NCBI RefSeq assembly: GCF_023227765.1
Contig: NZ_JALKBZ010000022.1
Span: 1 to 40,304, forward strand
Direction: 5' to 3'
Origin: Fuchsiella alkaliacetigena
Lineage (GTDB): Bacteria > Bacillota > Halanaerobiia > Halobacteroidales > Acetohalobiaceae
DNA length: 40,304 nucleotides
Shown here: positions 33,359 to 40,304 of the stretch, piece by piece
Layout: the number at the start of each line of letters is the position of its first letter
Numbering within the stretch: position 1 is the stretch's first letter
Program-made: the position numbers and the translations under genes
Notes under the pieces: model-generated
Database searches by the model: none
Told to the model about the DNA's origin: nothing
The model's input: the letters and a program-made list of their open reading frames with translations, nothing else

Positions 33359-33829
33359 TTATTTAGTATATCTATCAGCTACGCTGGAAGCAGCATAAGC
33401 TAAAGGTTTTATCTTAGCTTCATAGCCATTACCTATTACCAAACCTACTACTTCCTTAATTAAATCTCGGGTATCTCCATTTTGACCTACATCTAAATGT
33501 ATTTCAATATTTAAGTCTGAAATAGAATCCATTAATATCTTTTCTGTTATTTCTTTAGCCACTTCCAAACTTTTTAAGGTCTCGTGATAGATTTTTTCCC
33601 TTAAAGTATGCTTCCGCTTAGTTCTCTCTTTAGTATAGTAAAAACGGGCTCCTTTTCCTTCTCTATAAATAATAATAGCAGTAACAAAAATTGCTTTTTC
33701 CTTTTGTTGAGAGTCACTACCGATTATTAAACGATAATTATCCTTAGGAAACTCTTTAACAAAAGAAATAATACTATTAAAGGTTTGTTCAAAGCTAAGT
33801 CTGCCCTCCGTAGGACTGATAAAGTTCAT
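33359..33829 (-). CDS. YkuK-like DUF458 protein (RNase H-like fold)
   Basis: 156 residues with SPTEGRLSF at the N terminus, IIGSDSQQKEKAIFVTAIIIY and HLDVGQNGDTRDLIKEVVG, the acidic residues expected of an RNase H-like nuclease fold (D in GSDSQ, D in LDVG, D in GDTRD). The family is of unknown function. It occupies the place between veg and rsmA where yabG lies in Bacillus. It is closely followed by rsmA in transcription order reversed, 17 bp apart, so co-transcribed after rsmA. Confidence 0.85.
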   Translation of the reverse strand: MNFISPTEGRLSFEQTFNSIISFVKEFPKDNYRLIIGSDSQQKEKAIFVTAIIIYREGKGARFYYTKERTKRKHTLREKIYHETLKSLEVAKEITEKILMDSISDLNIEIHLDVGQNGDTRDLIKEVVGLVIGNGYEAKIKPLAYAASSVADRYTK

Positions 33830-33846
33830 CTACTTTTCCACTCTCC

Positions 33847-34716
33847 TTATAATAGTTTGAATACAATATTACTTAACTCAGCAAACTGCTCTAAACTCAA
33901 CTTTTCTCCCCTTTTTTGCCGGCTTATATCTGCTTCACTTAGGGCCCGATCCACTAGGTCTCTAGATAAATCTATATTAGCCGCCTTACTTAAAGAGTTG
34001 CGGATTGTCTTGCGTCGCTGCTGAAAAGAAGCCTTAATCAAAGCAAATAATAGCTCTTCATCCTCCACCTCAACGGCCACTTCTTCTCTAACTCTCATAT
34101 TTACTATAGCCGACTCCACTTCCGGCTGAGGAATAAAAACTGTATTAGGCACTAAACTGCTTAAAGTAGGTTCTGAGTAATACTGTACCGCCAAAGAAAA
34201 GGCACCATACTGCTTGCCATCGGCTGGAGAAGCCACCATACGCTGGGCCACTTCTTTTTGTACCATAACTACCAGTCTATCTAAATCCAATCTATTCTCC
34301 AAAAGTTTCATAATAAGCGGAGTAGTAATATAGTAAGGAAGATTAGCTACTACCTTTACCTTCCGATCAGCTAAACCATCTAAGAGGGATTTGAAATCAT
34401 ATTCTAAAGCATCTGCTTGAATAAATTCTAAATTACTATGATGATTAAGATTTTCCGTTAAGATTTTTATCATTCTTTGATCAAGCTCTAGGGCCCAAAC
34501 CTGAGCCGCCTCTTCAACTAAGCGTTGAGTTAAAGAGCCAATTCCAGCTCCAATCTCAATTACATAGTCTTCCTCTCCTACTTCTGCCTCCTGAACTATC
34601 TTTTCAATAATATTTCGATCCACTAAAAAGTTTTGACCTAAGCTCTTTTTAAGCCTAATTCCGTGTTTATTTAAAATTTTTTTAGTTGTGCTGGGATTAG
34701 CAATTCTGGATTCCAT
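33847..34716 (-). CDS. rsmA: 16S rRNA dimethyladenosine transferase RsmA (KsgA)
   Basis: Dimethylates A1518 and A1519 of 16S rRNA in 30S assembly. 289 residues with KKSLGQNFLVDRNI, the SAM motif EIGAGIGSLT, ALELDQRM, and the catalytic NLPYYITTP (near 125), then the C-terminal FIPQPEVESAI and QQRRKTIRN. Full length. Conserved neighbour of tatD and metG in Firmicutes. Confidence 0.97.
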   Translation of the reverse strand: MESRIANPSTTKKILNKHGIRLKKSLGQNFLVDRNIIEKIVQEAEVGEEDYVIEIGAGIGSLTQRLVEEAAQVWALELDQRMIKILTENLNHHSNLEFIQADALEYDFKSLLDGLADRKVKVVANLPYYITTPLIMKLLENRLDLDRLVVMVQKEVAQRMVASPADGKQYGAFSLAVQYYSEPTLSSLVPNTVFIPQPEVESAIVNMRVREEVAVEVEDEELLFALIKASFQQRRKTIRNSLSKAANIDLSRDLVDRALSEADISRQKRGEKLSLEQFAELSNIVFKLL

Positions 34717-34762
34717 TTGATTACCACCTAACGTTTATGATCTAAATTAAAAGCTAAGCAAG

Positions 34763-34794
34763 AATGAGAGTAGAAGCTGATCTCCTACTCTCAT
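34763..34794. terminator. Hairpin between fsa and rsmA
   Basis: Stem AATGAGAGTAG / CTACTCTCATT around a 10-base loop. It follows the aldolase gene on the minus strand but lacks a T run, so termination is uncertain. Confidence 0.4.
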
Positions 34795-34815
34795 TAACTA
34801 ACAATTTTAAATTAA

Positions 34816-35463
34816 TTACTCCTGTGTAGCCTCCCAATCGGCTAAAAATCTCTCAATTCCTCTATCAGTTAAAGGATGTCCTAACATCTTTTCCAAGACC
34901 TGATAAGGAATAGTAGCAATATCTGCTCCTATTTTAGCCACCTCTTTGACATGCTTAGGATGTCTAATACTAGCAGCAATAATCTCTGTATCTATTTCAT
35001 ATTCAGTAAATATTTCTGTGATCTCTGCTACTAACTCCAAACCATCCTGGCCCATATCATCAATTCTACCAATAAAGGGGCTTACATAGGTTGCTCCAGC
35101 TTGAGCAGCCAATAAAGCCTGATTAGCTGAAAAGACTAAAGTTACATTGGTTTTAATTCCCTCAGCAGTTAACTCGTTAACTGCTATCAGCCCTTCCTTA
35201 GTCATAGGAATTTTGATTACAATATTATCGGAAATCTCAGCTAACTCCTTAGCTTCTTCTACCATCCCTTCAGCTTCAGTGCTAATTACCTCAGCACTTA
35301 CCGGGCCGTCCACTAAAGAAGTTATCTCGGCAATGATATCTTCAAACTTCTGTCCTGATTCCTTAGCAATTAAAGAAGGATTAGTAGTTACTCCTGCTAA
35401 AATTCCCAATTGATTCATATCTTCAATCTCACCAATATTAGCAGTATCAATAAAAATCTTCAT
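34816..35463 (-). CDS. fsa: Fructose-6-phosphate aldolase / transaldolase-like protein
   Basis: 215 residues of the short transaldolase family: [13 protein letters not shown] start, [12 protein letters not shown], the Schiff-base lysine in [12 protein letters not shown] (near 85), [14 protein letters not shown] and [14 protein letters not shown]. Members act either as transaldolase or as fructose-6-phosphate aldolase; sequence alone does not decide. It is inserted between rsmA and the tatD genes, a non-standard member of this neighbourhood. Good ribosome binding site. Confidence 0.9.
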   Translation of the reverse strand: MKIFIDTANIGEIEDMNQLGILAGVTTNPSLIAKESGQKFEDIIAEITSLVDGPVSAEVISTEAEGMVEEAKELAEISDNIVIKIPMTKEGLIAVNELTAEGIKTNVTLVFSANQALLAAQAGATYVSPFIGRIDDMGQDGLELVAEITEIFTEYEIDTEIIAASIRHPKHVKEVAKIGADIATIPYQVLEKMLGHPLTDRGIERFLADWEATQE

Positions 35464-35493
35464 TAATCAAACCACTCCTTTATAACATATTTA

Positions 35494-35583
35494 ATCTGAG
35501 TTTAAAAAACAGCAAGCAGAAACCTTCATCTAAATTTTATACTTCCTTTAAATGAAGACAGATGTTCTATTAATTAAACTCAG
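35494..35583. repeat. Extended imperfect inverted repeat
   Basis: The arms CTGAGTTTAA and TTAAACTCAG at the ends enclose an inner stem CTTCAT / ATGAAG. It fills the space between the radical SAM gene and fsa. It may be a terminator with a large loop or a structured leader. Confidence 0.45.
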
Positions 35584-35588
35584 CTAAA

Positions 35589-36185
35589 TTAACACTTGTT
35601 CCTTTGAGAAAACTCTCTAATCTTAAAGTCCACTCCTAGATTTTTAGCTATCTTCCGACACTCATAAATATCAACTAAAGAATTATTAACTACGGTTAAA
35701 ATAACCTGCGGAATATACTTTTTGCATTCTTGAGTAAACTCTAAAATAGCTTCAAAAGCAGAGCTACCAAAATCAGAATTACATAGCTGCTGGTACTTGC
35801 TAGCGTTTTTAGCATTTAAGCTAATAGAAATAGTATCTACTAAACCTTCCAGCTTAGGAGCTATATTATCCTGATGGATTAAGTTAGCCTGCCCATTAGT
35901 ATCAATTCTAACTGAAGTATCAAACTCCTGTAACCAGTTAGCTACTTCCAACAAAGTTTCCAATCTAATTAAAGGCTCTCCGTAACCACAAAAAACTACC
36001 TCCTGATAAGAAGTAGGATCTTCAATCTCTTCAATCACCTCTGCTGCTGTAGGCTCCTCAGCCAACCAAAGATTATAGCCACCAACTCCGTCCTGATAAT
36101 TCCGAATACAGAACTGGCATTGATTAGTACAGCGATTAGTTAAGTTTATATATATAGAATCTCCCAGCTGATAGGTGATCGCCAT
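35589..36185 (-). CDS. TatD-associated radical SAM protein
   Basis: 198 residues from ATG 36185 (MAITYQLGDS), preceded by GGGAGG; the longer frame to 36218 lacks a site. The radical SAM motif CTNQCQFC gives C-x3-C-x2-C near residue 21, with FCGYGEPLIRLE for SAM binding. The short protein matches the known family always linked to tatD (TatD family-associated radical SAM protein), whose reaction is not established. It follows tatD on the same strand, as expected. A conserved C-terminal CRKIAKNLGVDFKIREF and a final KC are visible. Confidence 0.88.
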   Translation of the reverse strand: MAITYQLGDSIYINLTNRCTNQCQFCIRNYQDGVGGYNLWLAEEPTAAEVIEEIEDPTSYQEVVFCGYGEPLIRLETLLEVANWLQEFDTSVRIDTNGQANLIHQDNIAPKLEGLVDTISISLNAKNASKYQQLCNSDFGSSAFEAILEFTQECKKYIPQVILTVVNNSLVDIYECRKIAKNLGVDFKIREFSQRNKC

Positions 36186-36277
36186 CTTTACAACCTCCCT
36201 AAAAGTTAAAAACACCAACTTTTTACAATAATATTAACATTATAACATACTCAAACTTAAATTACAAAATGAAAAAA

Positions 36278-37045
36278 CTAGGAGATTCCAAAAAGCTGTT
36301 GAGCATTTTCAGTTGTTATCCTAGCTACCTCCTCAAAGGAATAAGGCAGTATTTCGCTTAGTTTAAGAGCTACCTCTTTTACATAGGCTGGTTCATTTCT
36401 CTTACCTCGATAAGGCTCTGGAGTTAAGTAAGGAGCATCTGTTTCAATTAATACTCTATCCAAAGAGATCTGCTTAATTACCCTCCGTAATTGATAAGCA
36501 TTAGCAAAGGTTAAAACTCCCCCTACCGCTAAATAAAAATCAAGCTCAATAGCCTGCTGGGCCATCTCCAAATCTCCTCCAAAGCAATGGATCACCCCTC
36601 CAACTTCAGCTGCTGCCTCTTCCTTCAAAATCTGCATAGTTTGCTGCTCTGCCTCACGACTATGGATGACCAGCGGTAGCTCTACCTCTTTAGCTAGTTG
36701 AATATGTTTGCGAAAAACAGCCCGCTGAATCTGCCGAGGTGAGTTATCATAATGGTAGTCCAGCCCGGTCTCTCCTACCGCTACTACCTTTTCTTGCTCA
36801 GTCCAATCCTTTAAACGACTATAAGTATCTTCGGTCATGTCCTTAGAATTATGAGGATGAATACCTACCGTAGCGTAAATCATATCAACTTTTTTAGCTA
36901 GTTCAACTGAACGAGCACTAGACTCTTCATCGGCCCCGATATTGATTATTTGCTTTAAACCGGCTTCTCGGGCCCTATCCAGCACCTGCTGGCGATCCTT
37001 ATTAAATCTAGGAAAATCTAAATGAGCATGAGTATCTATTAACAT
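36278..37045 (-). CDS. tatD: TatD-family metal-dependent DNase
   Basis: 255 residues of the TIM-barrel metallohydrolase family: DTHAHLDFPRF (metal His-x-His), GETGLDYHY, VIHSREA, GVIHCFGG and ETDAPYLTPEPYRGKRNEP with the final metal Asp. YcfH/YabD subfamily. Lies between metG and the TatD-linked radical SAM gene. The ATG start follows GGAGAGG. Confidence 0.96.
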   Translation of the reverse strand: MLIDTHAHLDFPRFNKDRQQVLDRAREAGLKQIINIGADEESSARSVELAKKVDMIYATVGIHPHNSKDMTEDTYSRLKDWTEQEKVVAVGETGLDYHYDNSPRQIQRAVFRKHIQLAKEVELPLVIHSREAEQQTMQILKEEAAAEVGGVIHCFGGDLEMAQQAIELDFYLAVGGVLTFANAYQLRRVIKQISLDRVLIETDAPYLTPEPYRGKRNEPAYVKEVALKLSEILPYSFEEVARITTENAQQLFGIS

Positions 37046-37092
37046 CGATTCAAGTCCCTCCTCTCCAATATATGATCCTTTATCTTTTGATC

Positions 37093-37135
37093 GTAACTAC
37101 TTAAGTGTTACACTTTATAGATATATTGCTTAATT
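37093..37135. repeat. Partial copy of element C end
   Basis: GTAACTACTTAAGTGTTACACTTTATAGATAT aligns with 8365-8409 (roughly 36 of 45 positions), and both end near TTGC-TTAA. A matching right end is not clear. Confidence 0.45.
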
Positions 37136-37162
37136 AAATTGACAATTGTCTATATATCGTTA

Positions 37163-37343
37163 GTCTTTATCTGTCCTAAAAAGGTGTCTTTCCGTTCCAC
37201 AAGCTTTTTTCTGAGCTATTAGCATTAATTTTAGCTAAAATTAAGATTATTTGTACTCATATCAAGATTTTAGTTCATTTTAGATAATTACGAAAAAATC
37301 TTGAAGTCACTCCAAAACAGCCTTTTCAGGACGCGATAAATTC
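37163..37343. repeat. Palindromic element D
   Basis: Imperfect inverted arms TGTCCTAAAAAGGTGTCTT (37172-37190) and, reversed, CAGCCTTTTCAGGACG (37318-37333), extended by TTTATC / GATAAA. Inside are a perfect 20-bp palindrome TTAATTTTAGCTAAAATTAA (37225-37244) and a hairpin TCAAGATTTT / AAAAATCTTGA. Size is like the palindrome of element B but the sequence differs. The rest of the gap to 37492 is AT-rich and unremarkable. Confidence 0.5.
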
Positions 37344-37492
37344 GAAACATTATCATAAGTAGAGTCTTTAAAAACGCACCGCAACAATTCAATTAATTTA
37401 ATTTCAGTAAGTTAATATAAGATATACCTGATTAGTTACTTTTGATCTTTTAAATCTATCCTCTATCATCTATCATTTATCATTTTATATAA

Positions 37493-39427
37493 CTAGGTTA
37501 CTTTACTACCTGTCTCAATCTCTCGGTCTATAGTAGTTAAAACCAGCTCTTCATCATCATTGCTAGCTGCTAAGATCATTCCTCTAGACTCTACTCCAAA
37601 TATTTCAGCCGGCTCTAAATTAGTCACCATTAATACCTGCTTACCCAACAGTTCATCGGGCTGATAGTAATTAGAAATTCCAGCTACCACCTGTCGCTGC
37701 TCTTCACCTAAGCTCACCTGTAGTTTAAGCAGCTTATCACTACCTGCAATCTCTTCAGCTTCTACAATCTCAGCTACTCTTAAATCCAACTCCTGAAAAT
37801 CACCAAAACTAATTAAGTCCTGTTCTACTGTCTCCACTTCTGAGTCCTCCTCTTCTGCTGCCTCTGATTCAACTTGATTAGCAAAGTACTCCTCTATATC
37901 CACTCGCGGAAAGAGTGGCTCTCCAGACTGAATCTCTATTCCTGCTGTCAATAAACCCCATTGCAAAGCATCTTCCCAACTCTGCTCTTCAATACTACTC
38001 TCTATTCCTAGCTGAGTCCATATTTTCTGCGGTGCTACCGGCAAAAATGGTTTTAAAGCTATAGCTATAATTCTTAAAGCTTCTAGTAAATTATAAAGAA
38101 CTGTACCTAACTCAGCCTTTTTATCCTCTTCCTTAGCTAAAACCCAAGGAGTAGTTTCATCGATATACTTATTAGTCCTGCGAATAAAGGTCCACAGATT
38201 TTCTAAAGCTCTGCTAAACTGTAGCTCTGCCATATTAGCTTCCATTGCTTGTAGCTCTTTTTGGGCCGTAGCCTTTAAATCTTCATCGTAATCAGTAGTA
38301 GGGCCCAGCTCAGGAACCACTCCTTCAAAGTACTGATCTACCATAGCCACCGTTCTATTGAGTAGATTCCCTAAATCATTAGCTAAATCAGCATTAAGCC
38401 GCTTAATAAAGGCTTCAGTAGAGTAAGAGCCATCGGTACCAAAGGCCACTTCCCGCATTAAGTAATAACGGACCGCATCAACCCCGAAGTCCTCTACTAA
38501 TTTTACCGGATCTACTACATTCCCCTTAGACTTAGACATTTTACCTCCTTCGACAGTCAAAAAGCCGTGTCCAAAGACTCTTTCCGGAAGCTCCAAACCA
38601 GCCGCCATCAAGATAATCGGCCAGATAATAGTATGAAAGCGCAAGATATCCTTACCAACAATATGAACATCAGCCGGCCAAAACTTATTAAACTCCTCTT
38701 CATCACTGAGATAACCAGCTCCAGTTACATAGTTACTCAAAGCATCAAACCAAACATAAATTACGTGCTCTTCATCAATAGGTACGGGAATTCCCCAATC
38801 AAAGGTTGTTCTAGAAACACAGAGATCCTCCAAGCCATCCTTAATAAAGTTAATCATTTCCTTTTTTCTAGTTTCCGGCTGAATAAACTCCGGATTATTT
38901 TCAATATGCTCCAAAAGTTGCTCTTCATACTTAGACATTTTAAAGAAATAACTCTCTTCTTCCACCCATTCTGTTTCTCGCTGACAGTCAGGACATTTTC
39001 CCTTTTCTAAATGTCGTTCCAGCCAAAAACTTTCACAAGGAGTACAGTACCAACCTTCATACTTATCTTTATAAATATCTCCCTGCTCGTAAACCTTTTT
39101 AAAGATATGTTGAACCACTTGTTGGTGCTTGGCAGAAGTAGTTCGCAAAAAGACATCATAGTCTGCCTCCAATAAATCCCATAGTTCTTTAAAAGAATCT
39201 ACTATGCGATCTACATACTGCTTAGGACTTACTCCTGCCTCACTAGCTGCTCGTTCAATCTTCTGTCCGTGCTCATCAGAGCCCGTTAAAAACTTAACCT
39301 CATAGCCTTGCAACTCCTTAAAGCGAGCAATAGTATCGGCAGCAGTAGTAGTATAGGTATGCCCAATATGCAGTTTATCATTGGGATAATAGATCGGTGT
39401 AGTTACATAAAAAGTATCTTTACTCAT
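37493..39427 (-). CDS. metG: Methionine-tRNA ligase
   Basis: Charges tRNA-Met. 644 residues: HIGH motif HIGHTYTT near residue 21, zinc knuckle CTPCESF and CPDC (about 128-148), KMSKSKGN near 300, the anticodon-binding helical domain, and a C-terminal EMAP-type tRNA-binding domain (about 540-644, FQELDLRVAEIVEAE) joined by an acidic linker. AGGGGTG precedes the ATG. Expression is controlled by a T-box with an AUG specifier 300 bp upstream; a palindromic repeat lies between the T-box and the gene. Confidence 0.97.
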   Translation of the reverse strand: MSKDTFYVTTPIYYPNDKLHIGHTYTTTAADTIARFKELQGYEVKFLTGSDEHGQKIERAASEAGVSPKQYVDRIVDSFKELWDLLEADYDVFLRTTSAKHQQVVQHIFKKVYEQGDIYKDKYEGWYCTPCESFWLERHLEKGKCPDCQRETEWVEEESYFFKMSKYEEQLLEHIENNPEFIQPETRKKEMINFIKDGLEDLCVSRTTFDWGIPVPIDEEHVIYVWFDALSNYVTGAGYLSDEEEFNKFWPADVHIVGKDILRFHTIIWPIILMAAGLELPERVFGHGFLTVEGGKMSKSKGNVVDPVKLVEDFGVDAVRYYLMREVAFGTDGSYSTEAFIKRLNADLANDLGNLLNRTVAMVDQYFEGVVPELGPTTDYDEDLKATAQKELQAMEANMAELQFSRALENLWTFIRRTNKYIDETTPWVLAKEEDKKAELGTVLYNLLEALRIIAIALKPFLPVAPQKIWTQLGIESSIEEQSWEDALQWGLLTAGIEIQSGEPLFPRVDIEEYFANQVESEAAEEEDSEVETVEQDLISFGDFQELDLRVAEIVEAEEIAGSDKLLKLQVSLGEEQRQVVAGISNYYQPDELLGKQVLMVTNLEPAEIFGVESRGMILAASNDDEELVLTTIDREIETGSKVT

Positions 39428-39455
39428 TTAATTCACCCCTTTTGTAGTTGATTAG

Positions 39456-39651
39456 TTTGTTGAATAATTACATCAATTTACTTTTAAGAATCAAAATATT
39501 CCATTCCCTTGCCGTTCAGTCGGCCTCCTTGCCTCCTTCACTCTCAAAATTAGCCCTCCCGGCATCCTTGCCTCCGGGCTAATTTAAGAGTCGTCCATTG
39601 GAATATTTTGATTTAATACCTATTGATTATGGCAATTTTTTTATTCAACAA
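39456..39651. repeat. Palindromic repeat A, copy 2, in the metG leader
   Basis: Core 39508-39593 is nearly identical to 5242-5326 and shares the hairpins GCCG-TTCAGT-CGGC and AAATTAGCCC / GGGCTAATTT. The inner arms ATCAAAATATTCCA (39490-39503) and TGGAATATTTTGAT (39599-39612) are perfect complements but unrelated to the arms of copy 1; pairing extends to TTTGTTGAATAA / TTATTCAACAA. Within the transcript it would be a stable structure between T-box terminator and start codon. Confidence 0.72.
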
Positions 39652-39730
39652 CCTAAGTTAATAATGAACTTTCTTCATTAATTCATTTTTTATCTATCCT
39701 CTATCCTTTATCATCTATCATCTGCAAATC

Positions 39731-39996
39731 AAAAAATCCCCTCATCCCTAACTACTTAGGGACGAGAGGCCTGATTACCTTCGCGGTACCACCCTAATTA
39801 CTACTAAAAATAGTAATCACCTTAATAGAGATAACGGCTCTATTCACCGATACAGCCTACTTAACTTCGACTATACAGCTCCCGGGCCATCTTCAATACC
39901 TCGACTATCTCCGCTTCTCAGCTACCGCGGTTCTCTGTAAATAGTCTCAATACCTACTCTCCCGTTCTTTGCTTTGCTAATATTATCTTCACTTCA
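39731..39996 (-). promoter_or_regulatory. Methionine-specific T-box riboswitch
   Basis: Minus-strand leader of metG. The T-box sequence AGGGTGGTACCGCG (39782-39796) is followed by the terminator stem CCTCTCGTCCCTAA / TTAGGGATGAGGGG and six T (39731-39770). Stem I contains GAAGATGGCCC, in which ATG (complement of 39898-39900) is the specifier for methionine. Uncharged tRNA-Met would favour the antiterminator. Confidence 0.92.
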
Positions 39997-40002
39997 CTTA
40001 AA

Positions 40003-40031
40003 AATATACATAAATTTAGCAACTTTGTCAA
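40003..40031 (-). promoter_or_regulatory. Sigma-A promoter of metG
   Basis: Minus strand TTGACA (40026-40031), 17-base spacer, TATATT (40003-40008). Placement fits transcription starting at the 5' end of the T-box leader. Confidence 0.88.
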
Positions 40032-40186
40032 GCAACAAAGCATTTTATTTTTTATATTCCTGTTAGATTATTAAAGCAAGTCCACTTACTTCTCTCCTTT
40101 CTCTACAATTTTTGGCTTTAAATCTCACCATTTATTATCACTTTCATAATATATATTAATAAGTTTCAGAAAGGTAGGTGAAGGAA

Positions 40187-40240
40187 TTGAGTAAAGAAAT
40201 AAGAAAAACTTTGACAGATTTATCCTTCTCTATGTGTTAG
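40187..40240 (+). CDS. Possible 17-residue leader peptide
   Basis: TTG at 40187 preceded by AGGTGAAGGAA encodes MSKEIRKTLTDLSFSMC and stops at TAG 40238-40240, inside the left arm of an inverted repeat that reaches the next gene's ribosome binding site. Very short and unsupported by comparison. Confidence 0.25.
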   Translation: MSKEIRKTLTDLSFSMC

Positions 40241-40304
40241 GATAGTTGTCGTAAGGACTAAATTCTGTGTATAATAAAGTAACGACAATAAATCCTAAGG
40301 AGAA
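40237..40304 (+). promoter_or_regulatory. Control region of a plus-strand gene beyond the edge
   Basis: TTGTCG (40246-40251), 18-base spacer, TATAAT (40270-40275) look like a sigma-A promoter. An inverted repeat TTAGGAT..TTGTCGT (40237-40252) and ACGACAA..ATCCTAA (40282-40298) encloses it. AAGGAG at the extreme end is a ribosome binding site for a gene starting just outside. In Bacillus the gene divergent from metG is abrB, a possible identity by position only. Confidence 0.55.

Noticed and set aside
38567-39010. 147-codon plus-strand open frame
   Set aside because: Lies entirely within metG on the opposite strand and has no recognisable protein features.

Overview
This window reads as chromosomal DNA of a low-GC, endospore-forming, strictly anaerobic Firmicute, most likely of the order Halanaerobiales (Acetohalobium/Orenia/Halobacteroides-like). 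The reasons are the AT-rich genes, many acidic proteins, several SPOCS (DUF3794) spore-coat proteins, Veg, a T-box leader, a short-type hybrid cluster protein, an Nfn-type electron-bifurcating complex and bacteriohemerythrin. Almost all genes are on the minus strand. The order metG-tatD-...-rsmA-...-veg and the block walJ-htrA-rlmH both resemble regions near the origin in other Firmicutes.

Layout: 0.1-5 kb holds an M24 peptidase, an FtsA/PilM-like ATPase with a beta-grasp-like tail, and hcp behind an FNR-type site. 5.0-5.75 kb is a non-coding stretch with two complex palindromic repeats. 5.75-8.3 kb is rlmH-htrA-walJ. 8.35-8.62 kb is a MITE-like palindrome. 8.7-12.6 kb holds cheR, hflX, a Cys-rich orphan, cheX and bacteriohemerythrin, followed by the HU gene. 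13.3-25.5 kb is a sporulation island: a SipL-like SPOCS+LysM protein, multi-repeat SPOCS proteins, a GvpF/L gas-vesicle protein next to a divergent SPOCS-like protein, small orphans and two CAP-domain secreted proteins. 25.5-25.65 kb is a cluster of DnaA boxes. 25.65-29.2 kb holds a multi-module glycosyltransferase and a trypsin-fold protease. 29.4-29.7 kb is a second copy of a palindromic repeat. 29.7-32.8 kb is nfnB-nfnA and an IclR regulator. 33-39.4 kb holds veg, a YkuK-like protein, rsmA, a transaldolase-like aldolase, the TatD-linked radical SAM protein, tatD and metG. 39.4-40.3 kb holds the metG leader (promoter, AUG-specifier T-box and an inserted palindromic repeat) and the regulatory region of a plus-strand gene beyond the edge.

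The most interesting part is the sporulation island. Six of its genes carry a shared upstream motif, AC-N16/17-CATANNNTR, that looks like a late mother-cell (sigma-K type) promoter. A GvpF/L homologue sits about 50-60 bp upstream of a SPOCS-like gene and probably shares its transcript. Some halophilic anaerobes of this group are known to make spores with attached gas vacuoles, so this could be part of a spore/gas-vesicle attachment or assembly system; no GvpA is present here. The second theme is a set of long palindromic repeats whose copies differ by compensatory changes in their stems, with an apparent empty site and filled site side by side.
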